DNA from: JAUIET01 sp964352475
GTDB taxonomy: Bacteria > Pseudomonadota > Gammaproteobacteria > Pseudomonadales > JAUIET01
DNA: 64,000 nt
Direction: 5' to 3'
Assembly: GCA_964352475.1 (NCBI GenBank)
Contig: CAYGSL010000003.1
Location: forward strand, 108,506 to 172,505
Shown here: positions 36,161 through 42,695 of the stretch, piece after piece
How the letters are laid out: each line of letters opens with the position of its first letter
How positions within the stretch are numbered: the stretch's first letter is position 1
Notes under the pieces: generated by a model
Told to the model about the DNA's origin: nothing
Database searches by the model: none
The model's input: the letters and a program-made list of their open reading frames with translations, nothing else
Position numbers and translations under genes: made by a program

Positions 36161-37429
36161 TTAGCCCCGATCTTTATTTAACGTAGATGCCTCGGCAGCG
36201 TTTGGATCAACGTTGGTCAAGGGCTCTGCGCCCAACGCCTCAAGGCCGTTTTCACTGCGGTATATTTCTCGCAACAATTCGCGCCACTGCTCATACTGAT
36301 CGCCCACAGTACCTGTTAGAGTAATAGTCTGATCTTCCAGCTCAATCACCTGTGGCGTGATTGCAGCGGTTACCGATTCACTTATTTCAATAAAATCTGC
36401 CTCGTGTTGGCCACGCTCCTGACTTTTCTGAACAGCGCTGTAAACCAGCCCGGTTCCGGCAGAAATACCTACAGCACCGCCGGCCCGATTAACACTGCCG
36501 CCTTGTCCAATGGCTACGATACTGGCAATCACCGCAGCCGCTCCGGCTATGCCGCGTGTCATAGTGGTTCGACGCAAATCGCGAATCGCTACAGCATGGT
36601 CGTAGCTGCGCTCACGCCACTCCAGGTATGGCACGTCCATCTGCCGGTGGAAAACACCGTAATAATCCTGGAGAGTATCGACAAACAGGTAATCCCGATC
36701 GCGGATTTTCCTGACGCGTTGCAGCATTGGATCTAACTCTGACGGCAAGCGCAGAACTTGATACAGTCCATCTTCATCTTTTTGCAAATGGCCGCCAAAG
36801 GCTTCCGGGGAGAAGTCCTGGGCAAATCTCAATTCGGCGACCGTACGGACTTCGCGTACATCAGCGGCACTTAACTGCTGCCGATGCTGAGCTATATCGT
36901 TGGATATTCGATTATAAATTGACTGGAAAGGCTCTTCGTCCGTCCGGCGTTTTTTATACACAAAATCGCTGATAATTTCGTTGTATTCGCGCTCAAACCA
37001 CTGCCTGCCAGTACTGTCTTCTACTGCGATCTGCAAGCCCAGGCGTTCACCATCCGATTCCAGAATCTTTCCATGGACATGCACATCAACAGAGGCTATG
37101 GCGGATGGCACTACACGAACCGCACCCCAATGCCCGGTACTTTGCATAGTCTCCATTAAATTAACCGGCAAATAGCGCGCTTCACCTTCTCGAACTTCCG
37201 GGAAAAGAGTCTGGTCGTCACCGGCTGAATCCAGGCCAGGGTCAAAAATGTTTATCCCAACGTCGAGTAACAAGTGCTCTGGCACCAGTTCTTCAGCTAC
37301 TTCCAGGCTTTTCACTTCAGAAGTTTTGACCCGTGTAGTGGTACAGGCCTGCAAAATGAAAGCGCAAATCACACAGATTACCAGCGAGCGCTTGCGACGC
37401 AGAGTTTCATGAAAACTACCCAGAGTCAT
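36161..37429 (-). CDS. Lipoprotein with glycine-rich helix and BON-like C-terminus
   Basis: 422 residues from ATG 37429. Lipobox ILQAC is at about residues 25-29 after a basic start and VICVICAF. The centre shows LLDVGINIFDPGLDS, a beta-rich lipoprotein domain, then a Gly/Ala hydrophobic stretch (GIAGAAAVIASIVAIGQGG, about 288-306). Near the end ITLTGTVGDQYEQWRELL resembles a BON-type element. Function unknown. Only one base separates its stop from the GTG of the next gene. Confidence 0.7.
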   Translation of the reverse strand: MTLGSFHETLRRKRSLVICVICAFILQACTTTRVKTSEVKSLEVAEELVPEHLLLDVGINIFDPGLDSAGDDQTLFPEVREGEARYLPVNLMETMQSTGHWGAVRVVPSAIASVDVHVHGKILESDGERLGLQIAVEDSTGRQWFEREYNEIISDFVYKKRRTDEEPFQSIYNRISNDIAQHRQQLSAADVREVRTVAELRFAQDFSPEAFGGHLQKDEDGLYQVLRLPSELDPMLQRVRKIRDRDYLFVDTLQDYYGVFHRQMDVPYLEWRERSYDHAVAIRDLRRTTMTRGIAGAAAVIASIVAIGQGGSVNRAGGAVGISAGTGLVYSAVQKSQERGQHEADFIEISESVTAAITPQVIELEDQTITLTGTVGDQYEQWRELLREIYRSENGLEALGAEPLTNVDPNAAEASTLNKDRG

Positions 37430-37434
37430 TGTGC

Positions 37435-38406
37435 CTACCCGCCTTTATACTTGCGATATTCATCCCAGAGTTTGTCGCGCAACTCAGGATCCTGCTCTCG
37501 TTCAGCCGCCTCGCGCAGCTGTCTTGCCACCAGGTCGTCATCATCGCCATCTGGTATGTCATCCGGTACTGTATTGGTATTTCCCTGGCCAGGGTTTCCA
37601 CCCGACCTGGATGAACCACCAGGTGCTGCTTCACCGCCGCCGCCGCTGCCGGCGGATGACGAGGAGCTGGATGGCGGCGGTGGAATTCTGGATTCCTGGC
37701 CACTGCCAGACGCGCCACCACTTGAACCGCTGGATCCGGAACCACTTTTTCCACCTGCGGAACCGGACTGGCCAGGCATGCCGGGAAGGCCTGCGTTGCC
37801 ACCTGTTTCCATCCCTATCGCACCGGATTGGCCGGCCAGAATAATGCCGTCAAAAACATCAAGCGAAGTTTCAAACGTCACGTCCAGGCTCTTGCCACTG
37901 CCGGAACTTCCAGGGCCGCCGCGACCCGCATCGCCTGCATCACCCAACACGCTGCCGCCGCCACTGCCTTCCAAACCGGGCAGACCATCCAAATCAACAT
38001 CAAAATCGACGCCCTCCAAGCCGGATCCTACGTCGTAGTCATCCTCGCTTAACCCGCCTTCGCCGCCAGATCCAGTGCCGTTTGGACTAGCGCCGGCATC
38101 GGCTGTGGCTTCAACATTTTGCGAGCTAGCGCCTGCAGGTGGTTTCTGGCCGGAAGAGCTTGAGGCTTCGCCTTTTGCAGAGTCGTTGCCTGTGGAACCG
38201 CCGGCTGTTGGCAGAGTACCCGAGGGTACACCCGCAACCGGTGGCGCAGGCATACCCCCGCCGCCAGGCAATCCACCGCCAGCAGAGGAATCTGTGCCTG
38301 AAGAGCCGCTGACCGGAGAAGACGGTCCACTACTGCTTTCCTCCTTGCAGGCTGCCAGCAGCATCAGTGGCACCAACAATACTGCCATGCCGAATTGTCT
38401 ACTCAT
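37435..38406 (-). CDS. Low-complexity Gly/Ser-rich lipoprotein
   Basis: 323 residues from ATG 38406, overlapping the upstream gene by 8 bases. Lipobox LLAAC at about residues 16-20 follows MSRQFGMAVLLVPLM. The mature protein is dominated by Gly, Ser, Pro and Asp (SSGPSSPVSGSSG, GGGLPGGGGMP, SGSGSSGSSGG), with a short more ordered piece (KSLDVTFETSLDVFDGIILA, about 190-210). It ends in a charged helix (ARQLREAAEREQDPELRDKL). It is probably an extended, disordered envelope linker or surface protein. No family recognised. Low complexity makes the frame easy to over-trust, but its lipobox and overlaps support it. Confidence 0.7.
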   Translation of the reverse strand: MSRQFGMAVLLVPLMLLAACKEESSSGPSSPVSGSSGTDSSAGGGLPGGGGMPAPPVAGVPSGTLPTAGGSTGNDSAKGEASSSSGQKPPAGASSQNVEATADAGASPNGTGSGGEGGLSEDDYDVGSGLEGVDFDVDLDGLPGLEGSGGGSVLGDAGDAGRGGPGSSGSGKSLDVTFETSLDVFDGIILAGQSGAIGMETGGNAGLPGMPGQSGSAGGKSGSGSSGSSGGASGSGQESRIPPPPSSSSSSAGSGGGGEAAPGGSSRSGGNPGQGNTNTVPDDIPDGDDDDLVARQLREAAEREQDPELRDKLWDEYRKYKGG

Positions 38407-39880
38407 TGTTCGTCTCCTCTTCAGAGGGCGCAACCGGCGCGTCAGATTCTGTGTTGTTAACACTGGTTTCTTTTTCCTGCTGGTGGTCTTTTGTCTCGCC
38501 AGTTTGCTCTGCAGAAGACTGGTTCTGCGACGTAGCCGCTCGCGCCGCTACTGCCGGATAATAATAAACGTATCGGTACTTCATTCCTTCCGTACTAACG
38601 GGCACACCATCTTCGAATCGCGGCCGGAAGCGACGACCCTTAAGCTCACGCATAGCCGCTCTTCGCTTGGATGGGGTGGTCGGATGCTCTTCGATAAAAT
38701 TGGCCTTGCTCACTGAGCCTGTTTTAGTCAAATCAAGTTCCAGTAACACGTAGCCTTTGGCCATTCCAGGGCCTATCGGATCCAGATAATCCACGTAGTC
38801 CGCAGCAAAATCCAAAACCGCCGGACGGGTAAACAATTCGTCTCGAATTTTTATCCGTTCCTCATCCGTACTCAATAGTTCGTAGGCCTGAGTGTATGTA
38901 CTTATTGCCGATTGCCGTTTGTTAAAACGCAAGTACCAATCGCCCAATTCGAGAATCGATTCAGCCTGTGCTCTTGGACCAACCTCTTCATTGTGTTGAT
39001 AAATCTTGACCACCTGCCGTGAGCTGCGCAGACCAGATAAATACCCCTGTGAAACCAGGCGTGTGCCCTGACTGAAGCTGTGATCTCTCTCTCGCCCGCC
39101 TATGTTGTGCAGTTGCTCCAGCCTGCGTTGGTCTTCGGCCTCCTGTTGCATTATGTGCGCAAGGTAAAAGTCAGCAACGCGCCTGCCACGCAGTTGCTTG
39201 GCCAAACGCAAATCGGTTTCGCCAAAATTAATTTCGATGACTCTGGACGCGGCTGCAAATAATGATCTGGCCATCTGCAAATGGTGCACAGGCTGTGGCG
39301 TAACATCTTCAAAAAATGCATACATATGCCAGCGAGTGAGCTTGTCCAAAACCGGCAACATGCGCTCATCTGACCAGCCAAAACTCTGGCCGTTGATTTC
39401 CATCATTAGGTGATGCTGATCGTCTACCGCTTCCCAATCACCAAGATGAGCGTAGCTTTTCACCATGTTTTCCAGCAGCGGCAATACGCTGGGTGCAAAC
39501 AGGCCTTCATTGATGCGCCTTATGTGCGCGCTTTGACTAAACGTTTTGATGGCCTCTTGGTGCTCACCCATTTGTTGCTGGGCTTCACCCAGACCTTGCA
39601 GGGCTTCAGACAGTTGCGGATTGTAAGCGCCGTACTTCGATTGCAGCGAGCCAATTTCCGCCTGATACCGTTTCAGGTTTTCTTTGGGTGTGGCAGCCAC
39701 AAACTCCTGGTCTGCGATTGTCTGGTCGACATCGGCAGCTACCTGTTCGGAGGATTGATTGGCGTATGCAGTGGTGCTGGCGAAAGTGACCGCCATGATC
39801 AGACTGCCCAAGAGCCGAAATGGGGGCGCTAAGCCGCTGCCCGGCTTGTGTATAACGGTGTATGTATCCGTGTTCGTCAT
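38399..39880 (-). CDS. Secreted TPR protein with TonB-like C-terminal domain
   Basis: 493 residues from ATG 39880 (MTNTDTYTVI); the frame is open 26 codons upstream. A signal-like segment (FRLLGSLIMAVTFASTTAYA) comes near residues 22-41. Helical TPR-type repeats follow (LSEALQGLGEAQQQMGEHQEAIKTFSQ and a second set near 330-360). Around residues 380-450, YVLLELDLTKTGSVSKANF and RRFRPRFEDGVPV have the pattern of the TonB C-terminal fold. The tail is acidic and Gln/Glu rich. It is the first gene of the 13-gene envelope run. A TonB-like end would suit linking an energised inner-membrane complex to the outer membrane; this is inference. Confidence 0.75.
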   Translation of the reverse strand: MTNTDTYTVIHKPGSGLAPPFRLLGSLIMAVTFASTTAYANQSSEQVAADVDQTIADQEFVAATPKENLKRYQAEIGSLQSKYGAYNPQLSEALQGLGEAQQQMGEHQEAIKTFSQSAHIRRINEGLFAPSVLPLLENMVKSYAHLGDWEAVDDQHHLMMEINGQSFGWSDERMLPVLDKLTRWHMYAFFEDVTPQPVHHLQMARSLFAAASRVIEINFGETDLRLAKQLRGRRVADFYLAHIMQQEAEDQRRLEQLHNIGGRERDHSFSQGTRLVSQGYLSGLRSSRQVVKIYQHNEEVGPRAQAESILELGDWYLRFNKRQSAISTYTQAYELLSTDEERIKIRDELFTRPAVLDFAADYVDYLDPIGPGMAKGYVLLELDLTKTGSVSKANFIEEHPTTPSKRRAAMRELKGRRFRPRFEDGVPVSTEGMKYRYVYYYPAVAARAATSQNQSSAEQTGETKDHQQEKETSVNNTESDAPVAPSEEETNNE

Positions 39881-40045
39881 TGGCGCGATTGTATTATTGG
39901 CAACACCTTTTAAGACCACTTTCTGAAGCGTTCGTTCCAGTTGCTGTAAGCATGCCACAGTGTGCTCAGATATTCATGAACAAAACCTGAATGTTGCCGC
40001 CGCTTAAACATTTCCAGAGGCACCGCTCCGCCATGATTTAGGCGG

Positions 40046-42208
40046 TTACTGGCTCGCCTTCAGCTCCAGCCGCCGCTGATGTAACAATGGTTCCGTATAG
40101 CCGCTTGGTTGTTCAATCCCTTTGAACACCAGGTCGCTGGCGGCCTGAAACGCAATGCTGGCGTCAAAATCGCTGGCCATTGGCTGGTAAAGCGGATCTC
40201 CGGCGTTTTGCCCATCCACAATTTTCGCCATTCTACGCAGCGACTCAGCAACCTTTTCCCGGCTGCACACCCCATGCAACAGCCAGTTGGCGATGTGCTG
40301 GCTGGAAATACGCAAAGTGGCCCGGTCTTCCATCAACCCGACATCATTAATATCCGGCACCTTGGAACATCCTACGCCTTGATCAACCCAGCGGACCACA
40401 TAACCGAGAATTCCCTGGGCATTGTTATCCAATTCCTGCTGAATATCCGCCTCGCTCAGCTTGAGCACCCCAGCCGATACCGGAATAGTCAAAAGGTCGT
40501 CCAGGCTGGCGAGATCCCGGTTGATCAGCTCGCTTTGCACCTCTGCAACATTTACGCCGTGATAATGCATGGCATGCAAGGTGGCAGCGGTCGGCGAAGG
40601 TACCCATGCGCAATTTGCCCCTGCCGCCGGATGGGCGCCCTTCACGGCCATCATTTCAGCCATCTCATCAGGCTTGGCCCACATTCCCTTGCCAATCTGG
40701 GCACGCCCGGACAATCCGCAGCGAAGCCCAATATCAACATTCCAGTCTTCGTAAGCCTTAATCCAGGCCTGATCTTTCATTGGTCCCTTTTGTACCATCG
40801 GTCCAGCGTGCATTGAGGTATGAATTTCGTCACCGGTTCGATCAAGAAACCCGGTATTGATAAAGATCACTCTTTCACGGGCCGCATGAATACAGGCCTT
40901 CAGATTGACCGTGGTGCGACGCTCTTCGTCCATAATGCCAACTTTCAAGGTGTTGCGTTCAACACCAATCAAATCTTCGACAGCGCCAAACAACCTGCAG
41001 CTGAACCCTACTTCAATGGGCCCATGCATTTTCGGCTTCACGATGTACACGCTGCCCGCACGAGAGTTTCTGGTAGCGCTGTTGCCCAGTAAATCGTGCT
41101 TGGCGATAAGACCAGTAATGACGCCGTCCATGATCCCTTCCGGAATTTGATACCCATCCGCATCAATAATCGCAGGGTTCGTCATCAAATGACCCACGTT
41201 ACGAATCAACAGCAGACTGCGACCGGGCAGCGAAAATTCGCTTCCATCCAACGCCGTATACTGACGATCTGGATTAAGAGAGCGAGTTAAGTCTTTGCCG
41301 CCTTTACTAAAAGTCTCTTGAAGTGTGCCGCGCATCAGACCAAGCCAGTTACGATACACGCCCACTTTGTCTTCAGCGTCTACGGCTGCGACGGAGTCTT
41401 CACAGTCCTGAATGGTGGATATGGCAGACTCAATAAGCAGATCTTTAACTCCTGCCGTATCAGTTTTTCCAATCGGGGAAGTTGGGTCAATCTGGATTTC
41501 CACGTGCAGGTTATTATTCTTCAATAAAATAGCTGTCAGCACACCACCCTCAGATTGCGTGCCCAGCAACTGCGCTGGCTGGCGCAATTCACTCTGGAAT
41601 TTACCCTGTTTAACCAGCAGCTTGCCACCTTCAACACTGTATTGGGTGGCATCTGCATGACTGCCAGTTTGCAGCGGAAAATTCTGGTCCAGGAACGCGC
41701 GCGCATACTGAATAACTTTCTCGCCACGTACCGGGTTATAACCCGCCGTTTTTTCTGCGCCGTTATCTTCGGAAATAACATCTGTGCCGTACAAGGCGTC
41801 GTATAAACTGCCCCAACGGGCATTAGCCGCGTTAAGCGAAAATCGTGCGTTTGAAATTGGCACAACCAGCTGCGGGCCAGCTATCTCGGCAATCTCCCTG
41901 TCTACCTTACTTGTTTCAATTTGGAAATCGCCGGGCTCCGGCAACAGATAATCGATGTCTTGCAGAAAGCCTTTGTATTCCGCAAGATCAATATCAGTGC
42001 CGGCGTTGGCTTGATGCCAGGCATCTATTTTGAGCTGCAATTCCTCACGCTTCTCCAGAAGCTCACGATTCTCAGGCGCAAACCGAGCAACAATGCTGGC
42101 AAAGCCCTGCCAAAACCCATCTTCCGCCACTCCAGTGCCGGGTAAAGCTTCCTGCTCGATAAAATCTGCGAGTATTTCTGCAACCTGCAGACCATGCTTA
42201 TTAACCAA
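40046..42208 (-). CDS. glcB: Malate synthase G
   Basis: 720 residues, the usual length for GlcB. The start is TTG at 42208 (MVNKHGLQVAE), with AGGA 8 bases upstream; no ATG or GTG lies near. Signatures include VYIVKPKMHGP, VERNTLKVGIMDEERRTTVNL, VIFINTGFLDRTGDEIHTSM and GANCAWVPSPTAATLHA. It condenses glyoxylate and acetyl-CoA to malate, in the glyoxylate or glycolate route. No isocitrate lyase or glycolate oxidase gene is in the window. A 165-base gap separates its stop from the envelope operon's first gene. Confidence 0.96.
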   Translation of the reverse strand: MVNKHGLQVAEILADFIEQEALPGTGVAEDGFWQGFASIVARFAPENRELLEKREELQLKIDAWHQANAGTDIDLAEYKGFLQDIDYLLPEPGDFQIETSKVDREIAEIAGPQLVVPISNARFSLNAANARWGSLYDALYGTDVISEDNGAEKTAGYNPVRGEKVIQYARAFLDQNFPLQTGSHADATQYSVEGGKLLVKQGKFQSELRQPAQLLGTQSEGGVLTAILLKNNNLHVEIQIDPTSPIGKTDTAGVKDLLIESAISTIQDCEDSVAAVDAEDKVGVYRNWLGLMRGTLQETFSKGGKDLTRSLNPDRQYTALDGSEFSLPGRSLLLIRNVGHLMTNPAIIDADGYQIPEGIMDGVITGLIAKHDLLGNSATRNSRAGSVYIVKPKMHGPIEVGFSCRLFGAVEDLIGVERNTLKVGIMDEERRTTVNLKACIHAARERVIFINTGFLDRTGDEIHTSMHAGPMVQKGPMKDQAWIKAYEDWNVDIGLRCGLSGRAQIGKGMWAKPDEMAEMMAVKGAHPAAGANCAWVPSPTAATLHAMHYHGVNVAEVQSELINRDLASLDDLLTIPVSAGVLKLSEADIQQELDNNAQGILGYVVRWVDQGVGCSKVPDINDVGLMEDRATLRISSQHIANWLLHGVCSREKVAESLRRMAKIVDGQNAGDPLYQPMASDFDASIAFQAASDLVFKGIEQPSGYTEPLLHQRRLELKASQ

Positions 42209-42326
42209 TTGAATGTTCCTGTAACTTCGTGAAATTGCTGTAATTTTATCGTAATTGGGTGGGTTTATCTATGCGGGTTGTCGGTATGAGCGGGTGGAGC
42301 TTGCTGCTGGAACGCGCTTCGTAGCC

Positions 42327-42434
42327 GCCCTTAGCAGTAGCTCCCGTGGCAGACACGCCGTAAACCCATCCATGGGGGCTCTTCAAAAAGGTCCCTCTTT
42401 TTGAAGGTCTGCCACGGGAGCTACTGCTAAGGGC
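42327..42434 (+). repeat. Structured palindromic element, copy 1
   Basis: Two arms of 28 bases, 42327-42354 and 42407-42434, are perfect inverted repeats. Inside are a 26-base spacer (42355-42380) containing AACCCATCCATGGGG, and a hairpin at 42381-42406 with a perfect 10-bp stem and loop GTCCCT. The hairpin directly abuts the right arm. Copy 2 has the same architecture in the opposite orientation. Confidence 0.85.
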
Positions 42435-42520
42435 TAATAACGGTGCCAAATTTAAGTACCTGAAAGAACAAGGGATACTTAAGCGAGTATCACAAGGGAA
42501 GGCACAAGAGTGAGCTGGAG

Positions 42521-42614
42521 TAGAGAATCCGCCTGCTGGACTGTTGAAAAGAGGGACCTTTTCAACAAGTCCCCATGGATGGGTTCACGACGTGTCCAGC
42601 AGGCGGATTCTCTA
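42521..42614 (-). repeat. Structured palindromic element, copy 2 (inverted orientation)
   Basis: Arms of 21 bases, 42521-42541 and 42594-42614, are perfect inverted repeats of each other but unrelated to the arms of copy 1. On the minus strand the 26-base spacer (42568-42593) matches copy 1 at 23 of 26 positions. The hairpin at 42542-42567 has a 10-bp stem and the identical loop GTCCCT. Stem bases differ from copy 1 yet stay perfectly paired. Confidence 0.85.
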
Positions 42615-42695
42615 TGCCGGCGTATTCCTGGCACATGCCTTCGACCAATCACCAAACAAAAATTTCTAAGAGTGCTTATGGCAGACCACTGAAAC

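Larger units (their letters stand above)
42209..42695. other. 487-base intergenic region holding two structured repeat elements
   Basis: This is the only gap over 300 bases. It lies downstream of the FO synthase gene and upstream of glcB on the same strand. It contains the two palindromic elements described separately (42327-42434 and 42521-42614). Between them, 42442-42513 on the plus strand reads as 23 sense codons ending in TGA (GAKFKYLKEQGILKRVSQGK), possibly the end of a decayed gene. The rest shows nothing I can name. Confidence 0.6.

Noticed and set aside
24779..39880. Type VI secretion or Zorya defence island
   Set aside because: No VipA/VipB, Hcp, ClpV, helicase or nuclease gene is present. 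Only the MotA-like channel and TolR-like rods are shared in concept.
42327..42614. Integron attC site or Rho-independent terminator as the explanation for the palindromic elements
   Set aside because: No GTTRRRY/RYYYAAC core boxes or integrase are present, and no T-run follows the long stems. The conserved loop and spacer are not needed by a terminator.
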